Notes: generated from the letters alone by a model not told the origin. Numbered from the stretch's first letter, positions 18,128 through 27,000 are shown. The stretch is DNA of 53,696 nucleotides from an uncultured Propionimicrobium sp. (GCA_946221385.1 CAMIGX010000011.1:1-53696), one strand, 5' to 3'. A program made the numbers and translations.

Positions 18128-19333
18128 TCAGGCGGCCGACGCCTTGATCAGCTCGTTAGCACGCTGTCGCGCCCAAGCATCAGCAGCGAGCACGGCGTCC
18201 AGTGTCAGATTTTCGTTGCTGACGTGGCCGTCCGCCAGATGCTCGTCGAGCACCGCTGCGATCGTGTCCACGATGCCCAAGAAGCTCAGCTCCCCGGCGC
18301 AGAAAGCGTCAACGCAGGCCTCATTTGCTCCGTTGTAGACGGCAGGCGCAGTGCCCGCGGCTTTGCCGGCACGACGAGCCAATTCCACCGCCGGGAAGAC
18401 TTCATTATTGACCGGCTCGAAAGTCCACGATTGAGCCTGCCGCCAGTCCACCACCGGCGCTGCGTCTGCGAGGCGATCAGGCCAAGTCAGCGCCAAGCCG
18501 ATCGGCAGCCGCATATCAGGTGGTGAGGCTTGCGAGATGAACGCGCCGTCAATGAATTCGACTCCCGAATGGATCATCGACTGCGGATGAACCACGACCT
18601 CAATGTCGTCATAATCAATGTCATAGAGCAGCGCAGCTTCGATCAACTCCAAGCCTTTATTGACCAGGGTCGCTGAATTGATCGTAATGACTCGCCCCAT
18701 ATTCCAGGTCGGATGGGCAAGAGCCTGCTCAGCGGTGACCTCGGCTAGCTGCTCGCGGGTCCGGCCGCGGAACGGACCACCCGATGCGGTCAAAATCAGC
18801 CGTCGGACTTCATCACGCCGCCCACCGCGCAACGATTGGGCAAACGCCGAATGTTCCGAATCAATCGGAATCAACTGCCCCTCGCCGGCAGCTTCAGTGA
18901 CCAGCCGTCCGCCAATGACCAGGGATTCTTTATTCGCTAGGGCAAGCGTCGTGCCAGCCTCGAGAGTTGCGAGCGTGGCTTTCAATCCGGCAGCCCCGGT
19001 GATGGCATTGACGACGACGTCAGTCTGCTCCGCTGCCAAGTCAATGACGGCCTGCTCCCCCGTCGTGACCTCCGGGGTGGCGATCTCCCAGTCGGTAAGC
19101 CCTGCGTCGATACGTAAATCGTCCAGCTCAGACCAGAAGGCGGACTCGGCATATTCGTCAGCGATGGCGACCTTCAAGGGCGCGAAATCCAGCACCTGCT
19201 GGGCGAGTAGGCGCGGATTTGATCCACCGGCCGCCAGCGCATCCACCATGAATTCGCGGCGCCGGGTGCTGATGACGCCCAACGTCTGGGTGCCGATCGA
19301 ACCAGTAGAACCAAGAATCACGACGCTACGCAC
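18128..19333 (-). CDS. dxr: 1-deoxy-D-xylulose 5-phosphate reductoisomerase
   Basis: The second enzyme of the MEP pathway; it converts DXP to MEP with NADPH. From GTG 19333 the product is 401 residues and starts directly with the nucleotide-binding motif VVILGSTGSIGTQTL. The frame is open to 19438, but the extra 35 residues do not look like Dxr. Other marks are ALANKESLVIGG, IDSEHSAFAQSLRG and LTASGGPFRG in the middle, the NSATLVNKGLELIEA segment and the helical C-terminus. In actinobacteria dxr is normally followed by the site-2 protease gene (rip1/rseP) and then ispG; here the next gene is the nuclease. It is divergent from the LOG-like gene at 19437. Confidence 0.95.
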   Translation of the reverse strand: MRSVVILGSTGSIGTQTLGVISTRRREFMVDALAAGGSNPRLLAQQVLDFAPLKVAIADEYAESAFWSELDDLRIDAGLTDWEIATPEVTTGEQAVIDLAAEQTDVVVNAITGAAGLKATLATLEAGTTLALANKESLVIGGRLVTEAAGEGQLIPIDSEHSAFAQSLRGGRRDEVRRLILTASGGPFRGRTREQLAEVTAEQALAHPTWNMGRVITINSATLVNKGLELIEAALLYDIDYDDIEVVVHPQSMIHSGVEFIDGAFISQASPPDMRLPIGLALTWPDRLADAAPVVDWRQAQSWTFEPVNNEVFPAVELARRAGKAAGTAPAVYNGANEACVDAFCAGELSFLGIVDTIAAVLDEHLADGHVSNENLTLDAVLAADAWARQRANELIKASAA

Positions 19334-19436
19334 TGTCCCAGTCTGGCACGGATCTCCTGACCCTTCAGTTCGCCGATGTCGGCTAGCGTTGAACCCGCCC
19401 GTATCGACTAGATCCTGCAGCAAAGAGAGGACGGCC

Positions 19437-20549
19437 ATGCCAGGAATGCCGCCGGCCAGTATCGAAGTGGAAAATATCCACCAATGGGATCAGCTGACCC
19501 GCGACAGCTCGTCGATTGCTGGCGCCGCCATCCAAGGGGTGGACCTATCGGAACGCGCCGATGATCTGGCTCGGCTTGACGTCGAGGGCGCAATCTTCTT
19601 GGGCTGCACCCTGCCCGAGCAGCAAGTCCCCGACTTGCAAGAACGCGGCGCATTGGTATTTCCCGAACTGCCTGACTTGCCGTTCAACCTCTATCGATCG
19701 TCGCTCTATCAAGCCACCGAACTTTACGATTCGGTGCTTGCGGGCGGGCTTTACGCCGAATCGAGTGATGCAAAGATTTACGCCTGGTCGCATGCTCAAC
19801 CCATCGATGCGCCGTTGCCGTCAACGTTAGCCATGGCGCTGCACGATCACTCGATGATCGATGCGTTGACTGACGTGTTGACCGAGCTCGACCCTCGCTC
19901 GATCGTCGGCATCATGGGCGGACATGCGGTGCAACGAGATTCTGACGACTACGTCGGGGCCGCGCGCCTAGCGGCGCAGTTGACGCAGGCTGGCCGCGTC
20001 GTCATGACCGGGGGTGGGCCGGGCGCGATGGAGGCCGCGAATCTCGGCGCTCGGCTGGCTGGTCAGCCCTCAGCTTTAGTTCACGCGCTGCAGGATTTAG
20101 CTGACGCGCCGAGTTATATCGGCGAAGAGACGCATTGGGCAGCCACGGCATTGACGATTCGGCAGGCCATGCGCGCCAGCGGTATCAGCATTGGCATTCC
20201 CACCTGGCATTATGGGCACGAGCCGCCGAATGTTTTCGGCACTGTCATCGCGAAATTCTTCTCGAATGCGCTTCGCGAGGACATCTTGCTGCGTTACTGC
20301 CTAGGCGGACTGATCTACCTGCCGGGTGCTGCTGGCACCGTCCAAGAAGTTTTCCAGGCAGCCACCGCCAACTATTACGCGGCAGACAGTTCTCAAGTCG
20401 GGCCGATGATTCTGGTCGGCACCGAATATTGGACCGACGTGCTGCCGGTCTGGCCACTGCTGACGACGCTAGCCCGCGGCCGCGGCATGGCCGAGCGGAT
20501 TCGTCTGGTCAAGGACGTCGACGAAGCCGTCGAGCTCTTGACGCTCTAG
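19437..20549 (+). CDS. LOG-like Rossmann-fold nucleotide-binding protein
   Basis: A 370-residue protein related to the LOG/TIGR00730 group, whose characterised members are cytokinin-type nucleotide monophosphate phosphoribohydrolases. About residues 130-340 hold the fold: IVGIMGGHAV, VMTGGGPGAMEAANLGA and LPGAAGTVQEVFQ. The family signature is PGGxGTxxE; here the second Gly of PGG is Ala, and the Glu is kept. The first about 120 residues are an extra N-terminal domain (AIFLGCTLPEQQV, FNLYRSSLYQ). The frame is open for another 259 codons upstream, but that part is antisense to dxr. ATG 19437 with AGAGAGG before it is the likely start. The substrate cannot be assigned. Confidence 0.8.
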   Translation: MPGMPPASIEVENIHQWDQLTRDSSSIAGAAIQGVDLSERADDLARLDVEGAIFLGCTLPEQQVPDLQERGALVFPELPDLPFNLYRSSLYQATELYDSVLAGGLYAESSDAKIYAWSHAQPIDAPLPSTLAMALHDHSMIDALTDVLTELDPRSIVGIMGGHAVQRDSDDYVGAARLAAQLTQAGRVVMTGGGPGAMEAANLGARLAGQPSALVHALQDLADAPSYIGEETHWAATALTIRQAMRASGISIGIPTWHYGHEPPNVFGTVIAKFFSNALREDILLRYCLGGLIYLPGAAGTVQEVFQAATANYYAADSSQVGPMILVGTEYWTDVLPVWPLLTTLARGRGMAERIRLVKDVDEAVELLTL

Positions 20550-20559
20550 TCGCTGCAGC

Positions 20560-22074
20560 TCAGCTTTGCGATAGCAGTTCTGAGACGTTCACGGCCAAAG
20601 TCCGATCGAGCTGTTCACCATCGCGCAGCTGGACGGTTAGGTCTAGCGTGACGATCAATTCGCCAGCGTCAATATCGGCTTGGCCGATTACACGGGCAAG
20701 TTCAATCTTGCAAGTTTGGCCCTGCGCGAGCTGCCGTTGCTCTCCAGATTGTCCACCGAATTTCCAGCGCAGCCATTCAATGTCCTGATCGTGATCGACG
20801 ACGCTGGCGTTGAAGATCAAGCTGTCCCCCAGCTTTAAACCCTGACTGGGTGCGCTTTGTGATCGGTAGTACTCGCGGGTGTGCAAGCGTTGCACAGCCT
20901 CTCCCGCGACCGCAGCCCCAGTTTCGCGCCAGGCTGCCGCGTCCCAACCTTCGGTGTCGCTGATATCTATGACGGCGTCGTCCGCACTCGCCGGCAACGG
21001 AGCTGGACGCACCAGCCGCAAAACCAGCTTGCAGTCCAAGCCGGAAGGCTCCGGAATGACGTCGACTGCCGGGCAAAAATCAGTCACCGCGAAGCTATCG
21101 AAGACGATCTGCCGATAGCCGAAACGCTCATATAGCACGCCGATCTTGCCGTCAGACATTTCAATCGCGGTCGAATAAGCCGCGCTATCAGGCTCGACGA
21201 TGATCGCTTCTGGCCAGCTCTGGCCGCCGTCGAGCGATCTGCGCAGGACGAGATTTCGACGCAGCTGCTCGTCATGGTTGTAACAGCAGACCACACTGCC
21301 GTCCGATAGGGCTAGCAGCGAACCATTATCGGACGGATCTAGCAGTTCTGGATGCGGAGCGTAATCGATGGTCGCTCCGCCGTCCTTCGAGATGCCAATG
21401 ACACGTCGCGGCGTCGCGCGGCTGGTGAATAGCACCTGTCCATCCACCAGCCCAATCGCCGCTGATTCATTACCGCCGATGACGGGCTCACCCAGCTGCC
21501 AGGAAGCTCCTTGGTCGTCGGAGAACGCGATCCGCGCTCGAATCTGCTTGTCGACCCGATCGACGATGGTCTGCAACAGCCGGCCAGTGAAGGGCCCGGC
21601 GGTGAGCTTGCCAGCGCTGCCAGAGGCCGCGAACGCACCGCTCACCTCAGGAGCTTTTAGTTGCTCAGTCAATCTGCGGTAGGTCCAGCTGAGTCCGTCG
21701 TCACTTGATTCAGCGACGTCAATATGGGCATGCAACGGGTCGTCGTGGTCAGTGCCGGGCGCATCGTCAAAGAAACCGCGAGTGGTGGTCGCCGCATGAA
21801 AGACCATGATTCGTCCGTCTCCGGCGTCCCCAATGACCGAAGCGTCACCGAATCCTTCGAAGCCACTGCCAGTGCGCAGTAGGCGCTGCTCGCTCCACGT
21901 CTGACCACAGTCATCGGAGAATCGATAGACCAGATCAATCGGCGCGGGCAGATCGTCAACATCGGGGCGTGCATCATAGACCGCCAGGATCCGGCCACTG
22001 GCGGTGACGCCCAGACCCGGGATGCGATATTGGCGATAGCCTGCCAGGCCACTTTGCGCTAGCACGTGTCCCAT
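20560..22074 (-). CDS. Sialidase-like glycosidase (BNR/Asp-box family), apparently cytoplasmic
   Basis: A 504-residue protein with the six-bladed sialidase fold in its first about 350 residues. It starts almost directly with the Arg-Ile-Pro motif (YRIPGLGV) and carries four Asp boxes: SDDCGQTW, SSDDGLSW, SDDQGASW and SLDGGQSW. DARPD after the first strand and YERFGYRQIVF near residue 315 are plausible acid/base and nucleophile regions. The remaining about 150 residues form a beta-rich domain I do not recognise. There is no signal peptide or membrane segment, unlike most bacterial sialidases. It converges with the LOG-like gene, leaving 10 bases between stops. No sialic acid transport or catabolic gene is nearby. 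Confidence 0.8.
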   Translation of the reverse strand: MGHVLAQSGLAGYRQYRIPGLGVTASGRILAVYDARPDVDDLPAPIDLVYRFSDDCGQTWSEQRLLRTGSGFEGFGDASVIGDAGDGRIMVFHAATTTRGFFDDAPGTDHDDPLHAHIDVAESSDDGLSWTYRRLTEQLKAPEVSGAFAASGSAGKLTAGPFTGRLLQTIVDRVDKQIRARIAFSDDQGASWQLGEPVIGGNESAAIGLVDGQVLFTSRATPRRVIGISKDGGATIDYAPHPELLDPSDNGSLLALSDGSVVCCYNHDEQLRRNLVLRRSLDGGQSWPEAIIVEPDSAAYSTAIEMSDGKIGVLYERFGYRQIVFDSFAVTDFCPAVDVIPEPSGLDCKLVLRLVRPAPLPASADDAVIDISDTEGWDAAAWRETGAAVAGEAVQRLHTREYYRSQSAPSQGLKLGDSLIFNASVVDHDQDIEWLRWKFGGQSGEQRQLAQGQTCKIELARVIGQADIDAGELIVTLDLTVQLRDGEQLDRTLAVNVSELLSQS

Positions 22075-22083
22075 GCTGGTTCC

Positions 22084-23226
22084 TTAATCGGCTAAATTCT
22101 TGGTCTTGACGTTGGCAGCTAGCTGCCCGCAGGCACCGTCGATTTCACTGCCACGGGTGTCGCGCAACGTGACCGGCACACCCGCGGCTTCGAGGCGAGC
22201 GATGAAGGTCTGCTCGTCGATCTTGCGGCTGGCCGTCCACTTGCTGCCAGGCGTTGGGTTGAGCGGAATCAGGTTGACATGACACCAACCCCAATCGCCG
22301 CGCTGCTTGAGCTTCTTGGCCAGCAAATCTGCCCGCCAGGCATGGTCGTTAATGTCCTTGATCAGCGCGTACTCGATCGAGGTGCGGCGCTTGGTGACAT
22401 TGGAATATTCCCAAGCCGCGTCGAGCACCGCGGCGACATTGAAATGCTTGTTCAGCGGGACGAGTTCGTCGCGCAATTCATCGTCTGGTGCGTGCAGCGA
22501 AAGCGCCAAGGTCAGCGGTAGGCCTTCGTCAGCTAGCTGCTGGACGCGGGGCACCATGCCGACCGTCGAGACAGTGATGCCGCGCGCCGACATGCCTAGG
22601 CCGTCGGGCTGCTCTGCGACCAGCTGACGGATCGCCGCGAGCACCGACTTGTAGTTCGCCATCGGCTCACCCATGCCCATGAAGACGATATTGCTCAGTC
22701 GGCCAGGTCCACCTGCCACTTCACCATTAGCTAGTTGACGCGCAGCATAGACAGCTTGCTGGACGATCTCCCCAGCGCTCAAGTTACGCTGCAGACCGCC
22801 TTGTCCGGTAGCGCAAAATGGGCATCCGATGCCGCAGCCAGCCTCGGAGGAAATGCACAAGGTATTTCGATTCGGGTAACGCATCAGCACCGATTCGACG
22901 ATCGACCCGTCGAAACCTCGCCAAGCGGTCTTGACCGTCAGACCCTCGTCGGCGGTTTGGGTCTGCACCGGGGTCATCAGTTGCGGGAAGAACTTTTCGG
23001 CGACCAACTCTCGAGCGTCGACGGGCAAATCCGTCCATTTGTTCGGGTCGTTTTCCAGACGCGCGTACCAGTGATTGGAGATCTGCTTGGCTCGAAAACC
23101 CGGCAGCCCAATCTCCTTGACGGCATCGATCCGTTGCTCGGGAGTTAGATCCATCCAATGCGTGGGCGCCTTGCCGCGCACTTTCGGACGGCTAGCCATT
23201 TGCAAGGGGATCTGGGTCGAAGTCAC
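22084..23226 (-). CDS. rlmN: Dual-specificity RNA methyltransferase RlmN (radical SAM)
   Basis: RlmN methylates C2 of adenosine 2503 in 23S rRNA and A37 of some tRNAs. The 380-residue product contains the radical SAM cluster motif CGIGCPFC near residue 130, preceded by RNTLCISSEAG. Other family pieces are KQISNHWYARL, IVFMGMGEPMANYKSVLAAI, GITVSTVGMVP, LALSLHAPDDE and the C-terminal TLRDTRGSEIDGACGQLA with a conserved Cys. The start is GTG 23226; an internal ATG ten codons later is possible. It lies 9 bases upstream of the sialidase-like gene and may be co-transcribed with it. Association with cdsA-frr-pyrH is standard in actinobacteria. Confidence 0.95.
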   Translation of the reverse strand: MTSTQIPLQMASRPKVRGKAPTHWMDLTPEQRIDAVKEIGLPGFRAKQISNHWYARLENDPNKWTDLPVDARELVAEKFFPQLMTPVQTQTADEGLTVKTAWRGFDGSIVESVLMRYPNRNTLCISSEAGCGIGCPFCATGQGGLQRNLSAGEIVQQAVYAARQLANGEVAGGPGRLSNIVFMGMGEPMANYKSVLAAIRQLVAEQPDGLGMSARGITVSTVGMVPRVQQLADEGLPLTLALSLHAPDDELRDELVPLNKHFNVAAVLDAAWEYSNVTKRRTSIEYALIKDINDHAWRADLLAKKLKQRGDWGWCHVNLIPLNPTPGSKWTASRKIDEQTFIARLEAAGVPVTLRDTRGSEIDGACGQLAANVKTKNLAD

Positions 23227-23375
23227 AGCTCTATTCTCTCAGCCAGTGCAAGCAAAAGCCGAGCGCCGGGTTGATCAATCTGACGGGCACCGCAGCTTGG
23301 GAGGCTTAGTCAGGAACCGAAGTCAGCCATGACTGCTGTGGACTGCGGCATTGCGGTGCCGGTGTCGGCAGTGAT

Positions 23376-23399
23376 CCCAATCGACGACCCAATCGACGA
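23376..23399. repeat. Tandem duplication of a 12-bp unit
   Basis: CCCAATCGACGA occurs twice in perfect tandem (23376-23387, 23388-23399) in the 188-base gap between rlmN and cdsA. It is probably a replication-slippage product. I see no other structure in the gap. Confidence 0.8.
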
Positions 23400-23414
23400 C
23401 TCGTAGCGACGCGC

Positions 23415-24359
23415 TCACAACAACAGCAATTGGGCCACCCATAGCGCTGGAGCCGCCATCAACAAGGAATCAAGTCGATCCATTGCTCCGCCATGGCCAG
23501 GGATGAAATTGCCCATGTCTTTGATTCCGGTGGTCCGCTTAATGATCGACTCGACGAGATCACCGAGCACCCCGGCCAGAGCGAGCAGCACGCCGATGAC
23601 TAGGCCGGCCCACCACTGCTGGCCGAGGACGAAATGCACGTAGACCGCGCCAGCGATACCGGCTAGCGTCAATCCCCCAGCGAAACCTTCCCAGGTCTTG
23701 CCGGGGCTGATCTGTGGCGCGAGCTTGTTGCGTCCAAACCATGACCCGAAGGCGTAGGCGCCAGTGTCAGAGGCTGGCACGCAGACGAACAACAGCAGCA
23801 CGCGCAGGCCACCGTCGGGGGCGAGTAAGACCAAGATCAGCGGTAAGCCGAGCAACCCCAGATAGGCCAACACGAAGAAACTCGCTGACACGTCGGTCAA
23901 GAAATCCGATAGCCCAAACCACAGCCGCACCGTCAAGCAAATGCACACCAGCACCACCAGACCGGCGATTATCGTCAGTTCAGCAGATCGGGTGCTCAAC
24001 AGGTTTCCCAGCAGATAGCTGACGGAGACGATCACCGGCAGCCCGACGCTCAACGTCCGCCATTGGGCACGCCAACCCAACTCCTTGAGCGCCCGAGACA
24101 CTTCGAACGCACCAATCCCGAGCGCGAGTGCCCAGAAAATGACGAAGCCAGGCTGCCACCACAGCAGACTGCCGACAACCCAGACCAACAACACGACGCC
24201 AGAGATGATCGCGGCGGGCAAGTTTCGCCCAGCGGATTTCTTGGCGACTTTGCTGCTTTCGCTGCTGCTCAGCGTTGCGGCCGTACCCTTCGGATTCGGC
24301 GTGGCGCGCATAGCGTCCAGAGGATGATCAGCCGACGTCTCGTCAGCCGGCTGAGACAT
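23415..24359 (-). CDS. cdsA: Phosphatidate cytidylyltransferase (CDP-diacylglycerol synthase)
   Basis: An integral membrane enzyme that makes CDP-diacylglycerol from CTP and phosphatidate, the branch point of phospholipid synthesis. The 314-residue protein has an approximately 50-residue hydrophilic Ser/Ala/Lys-rich N-terminus and then about eight membrane segments. The family signature near the C-terminus is clear: ESIIKRTTGIKDMGNFIPGH followed by GGAMDRLDS. SPGKTWEGFAGG is a second conserved motif. The ATG lies two bases after the frr stop, so the two genes are coupled. Confidence 0.95.
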   Translation of the reverse strand: MSQPADETSADHPLDAMRATPNPKGTAATLSSSESSKVAKKSAGRNLPAAIISGVVLLVWVVGSLLWWQPGFVIFWALALGIGAFEVSRALKELGWRAQWRTLSVGLPVIVSVSYLLGNLLSTRSAELTIIAGLVVLVCICLTVRLWFGLSDFLTDVSASFFVLAYLGLLGLPLILVLLAPDGGLRVLLLFVCVPASDTGAYAFGSWFGRNKLAPQISPGKTWEGFAGGLTLAGIAGAVYVHFVLGQQWWAGLVIGVLLALAGVLGDLVESIIKRTTGIKDMGNFIPGHGGAMDRLDSLLMAAPALWVAQLLLL

Positions 24360-24361
24360 GA

Positions 24362-24919
24362 CTAGACCGCCAGCAGTTCAGTTTCCTTGGCCGACAACAG
24401 TTCGTCGACCTGATCGACGAACTTCTTGGTGTCGTCGTCCAACTTCTTTTCGGCGCGGCGAGCGTCGTCTTCGCCGACTTCCTTGTCCTTTTCAAGCTTC
24501 TTGATCTGATCCATGGCATTGCGACGCACATTGCGGATCGAAACACGGGCATCTTCAGCCTTGCCCTTGACGATCTTGATGTACTCCTTGCGCCGTTCTT
24601 CGGTCAGCTCAGGCAGCACTACGCGCACCGAGTTGCCATCCGAAGCGGGGTTGACGCCCAGATCGGAATCCCGGATCGCCTTCTCGATCGCATTTACCGA
24701 GCTCGGATCAAAGGGGGTGATGAGCATGATGCGCGGCTCCGGCGACTGGAAGGTAGCCAGCTGCTGCAGCGGAGTCGGGGTGCCGTAGTAGTCGGCCTCG
24801 ATGCGGTTGAACATTGCGGGATTAGCCCGGCCAGTACGCACAGTGGCGAAGTCGGACTTCGCGAAGTCGATCGCAGACGCCATCTTGGCTACGGCTTCGG
24901 AGAGAATCTCTTCGATCAT
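24362..24919 (-). CDS. frr: Ribosome recycling factor
   Basis: RRF splits post-termination ribosomes together with EF-G. The length of 185 residues is standard. Conserved parts are FATVRTGRANPAM, the ADYYGTPTPLQQLA segment, ITPFDPSSVNAIEKAI, LPELTEERRKEYIKIVKGKA and the long C-terminal coiled helix KKLEKDKEVGEDDARRAEKK. AAAGG precedes ATG 24919. It lies between pyrH and cdsA on the same strand. The 165-base gap to pyrH may carry its own promoter. Confidence 0.97.
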   Translation of the reverse strand: MIEEILSEAVAKMASAIDFAKSDFATVRTGRANPAMFNRIEADYYGTPTPLQQLATFQSPEPRIMLITPFDPSSVNAIEKAIRDSDLGVNPASDGNSVRVVLPELTEERRKEYIKIVKGKAEDARVSIRNVRRNAMDQIKKLEKDKEVGEDDARRAEKKLDDDTKKFVDQVDELLSAKETELLAV

Positions 24920-25084
24920 GGTCTTGCCTTTCGGATCAATAATTTGATGCTAGCTGCTGACACTGACAGTTTGTGACGCACGCCGCCGACGAGGCTATCC
25001 CGTTCATCAACCCTGATCGAGATCGCCGAAGCCGATGGTCAGCGTGGCGTCATTGTGCTCGCGTCTGCCGATTATCTGGCTTCC

Positions 25085-25801
25085 TCAGGCATGCACCACG
25101 GTGCCGATGCCGGGTTCACGATTGACTGCGGCCAGGATGCCGCCGGGCACGTCGAGGCGGAAGAACAACATGTCCAGGTGGTTATCGCGGGCCAGGCTAA
25201 TGGCGGTCGCGTCAGCGACTTTGAGGTCGCGTTGCAGGAATTCGTCGTAGCTGAGTTTGTCGAAGCGTTTGGCTTCTGGGAAGACGCGCGGGTCTGCGTC
25301 ATAGACGCCGTCGACGCCGTTCTTGCCCATCAACAAGACCTCCGCGCCGATCTCTAGCGCCCGCTGCGCAGCGACGGTGTCAGTAGAGAAGTAGGGCATG
25401 CCTGAACCAGCCGCGAAGATGACGACGCGCCCCTTTTCCATGTGTCGCTCGGCACGCCGCGGAATATAGGGCTCAGCTACCTGACCCATCGTGATGGCAG
25501 TCTGCACGCGAGTTTGAATGCCGGCCTTCTCGCAGAAATCTTGCAGGGCCAGCGCGTTCATGACGGTTCCGAGCATGCCCATGTAGTCAGCTCGGTCGCG
25601 GTCCATGCCACCGCGTTGCAGCTCAGCGCCGCGGAAGAAGTTGCCGCCACCCACGACGACAGCTACCTGAGTGCCATTTTTGGAAACCTCAGCGACCTGA
25701 TGCGCGATGTCGGACACGATCTTCGGGTCGACTCCCAACTGGCCACCCCCAAAGGCTTCACCGGAAAGTTTCAGCAGCACGCGGTGATAGGGCTCGGCCA
25801 T
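25085..25801 (-). CDS. pyrH: Uridylate kinase
   Basis: UMP kinase of the amino acid kinase family, making UDP from UMP. The 238-residue product begins with YHRVLLKLSGEAFGGG and contains VAVVVGGGNFFRGAEL, the ADYMGMLGTVMNALAL segment, AAGSGMPYFSTDTVAA and LLMGKNGVDGVYDADPR, all typical of bacterial PyrH. GGAGGAATC directly precedes ATG 25801. Position upstream of frr is the standard arrangement. The 353-base stretch between pyrH and tsf (25802-26154) carries only a short rightward frame and a hairpin. Confidence 0.97.
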   Translation of the reverse strand: MAEPYHRVLLKLSGEAFGGGQLGVDPKIVSDIAHQVAEVSKNGTQVAVVVGGGNFFRGAELQRGGMDRDRADYMGMLGTVMNALALQDFCEKAGIQTRVQTAITMGQVAEPYIPRRAERHMEKGRVVIFAAGSGMPYFSTDTVAAQRALEIGAEVLLMGKNGVDGVYDADPRVFPEAKRFDKLSYDEFLQRDLKVADATAISLARDNHLDMLFFRLDVPGGILAAVNREPGIGTVVHA

Positions 25802-25861
25802 GATTCCTCCAACGAGACGGGATGAGTGGGGCTTGGATCACTCTAGCGAAATCGCGCAGAA

Positions 25862-26083
25862 GTGACTCGGCTCCCCACGATGACAGTGCGATTCCGTCCA
25901 ACCGCTGGCGGAACGATCGTCACCGTCCGATTGGAATTGCTTCGCCCCTCAGCCAAGACTTTGAAGAGCCTCGTCGGCCGGCCCTTGCGCTGGCTAGCGA
26001 AAGCCGATCCGGCACGCTCGTTAGCTTGGCAGGCCGTGACGATTGGCGAGAATGTCCGCCAACTAGCCGTTGGTGACGCCTAA
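25862..26083 (+). CDS. Possible small protein of unknown function
   Basis: A 73-residue rightward frame between pyrH and tsf, starting at GTG 25862 or, more likely, at ATG 25880 (67 residues). The sequence has an alternating beta-strand pattern (TVRFRPTAGGTIVTVRLEL) and then basic and hydrophobic helices, reminiscent of the C-terminal part of START/polyketide-cyclase-like folds. It could be a real small gene or a decayed fragment. There is no strong Shine-Dalgarno. The hairpin at 26093-26126 begins 10 bases after its stop and is followed by TGTTTGT in its direction, which favours a transcribed gene. Confidence 0.35.
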   Translation: MTRLPTMTVRFRPTAGGTIVTVRLELLRPSAKTLKSLVGRPLRWLAKADPARSLAWQAVTIGENVRQLAVGDA

Positions 26084-26092
26084 TCGCGAAGG

Positions 26093-26126
26093 CAGCAGGG
26101 CGCCCCGAAGTGGGGACGCCCTGCTG
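26093..26126. terminator. Hairpin terminator between the small ORF and tsf
   Basis: CAGCAGGGCG (26093-26102) pairs perfectly with CGCCCTGCTG (26117-26126). Inside, CCCC (26103-26106) pairs with GGGG (26112-26115) across one bulged A. Rightwards it is followed by TGTTTGTGG; leftwards there is no T-run. It lies 28 bases past the tsf stop and probably terminates tsf and the small rightward gene in both directions. Confidence 0.75.
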
Positions 26127-26154
26127 TGTTTGTGGTCGCGTTATTTCGTGTTGC

Positions 26155-26964
26155 TCAGCTCCCGGCGGAGAAGCGGACGAAACGAGTGATCGTGACGCCA
26201 GCGTCCTTGGCCAGCTGGCCGATGGTCTTCTTCTCGTCGCTCAGCGCGGACTGCTCGGTCAGCACGAAGTCCTTGACGAAGGCGTTGACGCGGCCCTCGA
26301 CGATCTTCGGGATGATGTTTTCCGGCTTGCCCTCTTCGCGAGCGGTCTCGGTGGCGATGCGGGTCTCGCGATCGATGACGTCCGCCGGGATGTCCTCGCG
26401 GGTCAGGTAGTCCGGACGCATCGAGGCGATCTGCAGAGCGACCGAGTGTGCGAAGGCTTCGTCGTCACCTTCGTACTCGACCATGACGCCGACCTGCGGC
26501 GGCAGGTCCTGGCTGCGCTTGTGCAGGTAGACGTGAGTCGGGCCAGTGAAGGTCGCGACGCGAGCCAGCTCGATCTTCTCGCCGATCTTGGTCTGGATGT
26601 CCTCGATCTGCTGAGCAACGGTCGAGCCGTTCAGCTGCAGCGCGAGCGCGTCTTCGACACTGTCGACGCCCGCCTCAGCGACGGCGGCGATGATCTGCTC
26701 GGCGAGCGCACCGAACTCCTCGTTCTTGGCGACGAAGTCGGTCTCCGAGCCAAGCTGGATCATCGACTTGCCCTGGTTGGCGACCAGACCATTGTCGGCG
26801 GAACGATCCGAACGCTTGGCGGCCTTGGCGGCACCGCTGACGCGCAGCAGTTCGACGGCCTTATCGAAGTCGCCGTCAGCCTCGGTCAGGGCCTTCTTGG
26901 CGTCCATCATGCCGGCGCCGGTCTCGTCACGAAGTTTCTTGATGTCGGCTGCAGTGATAGCCAT
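26155..26964 (-). CDS. tsf: Elongation factor Ts
   Basis: EF-Ts exchanges GDP for GTP on EF-Tu. The product is 269 residues. The N-terminal UBA-like domain reads AADIKKLRDETGAGMMDAKK, and the EF-Tu contact region contains VELGSETDFVAKNEEF in the form QLGSETDFVAKN. The C-terminal part has VLTEQSALSDEKKTIGQLA. AGGAG stands 8 bases before ATG 26964. rpsB is 36 bases upstream on the same strand, the universal rpsB-tsf pair. Confidence 0.97.
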   Translation of the reverse strand: MAITAADIKKLRDETGAGMMDAKKALTEADGDFDKAVELLRVSGAAKAAKRSDRSADNGLVANQGKSMIQLGSETDFVAKNEEFGALAEQIIAAVAEAGVDSVEDALALQLNGSTVAQQIEDIQTKIGEKIELARVATFTGPTHVYLHKRSQDLPPQVGVMVEYEGDDEAFAHSVALQIASMRPDYLTREDIPADVIDRETRIATETAREEGKPENIIPKIVEGRVNAFVKDFVLTEQSALSDEKKTIGQLAKDAGVTITRFVRFSAGS

Positions 26965-27000
26965 GTGCTTGCTCCTAAGAATCGATATTGGCTAGTGGGG

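Noticed and set aside
18660..19436. 259 extra N-terminal codons on the LOG-like gene
   Set aside because: They are antisense to dxr, low in protein-like character, and ATG 19437 has a ribosome binding site.
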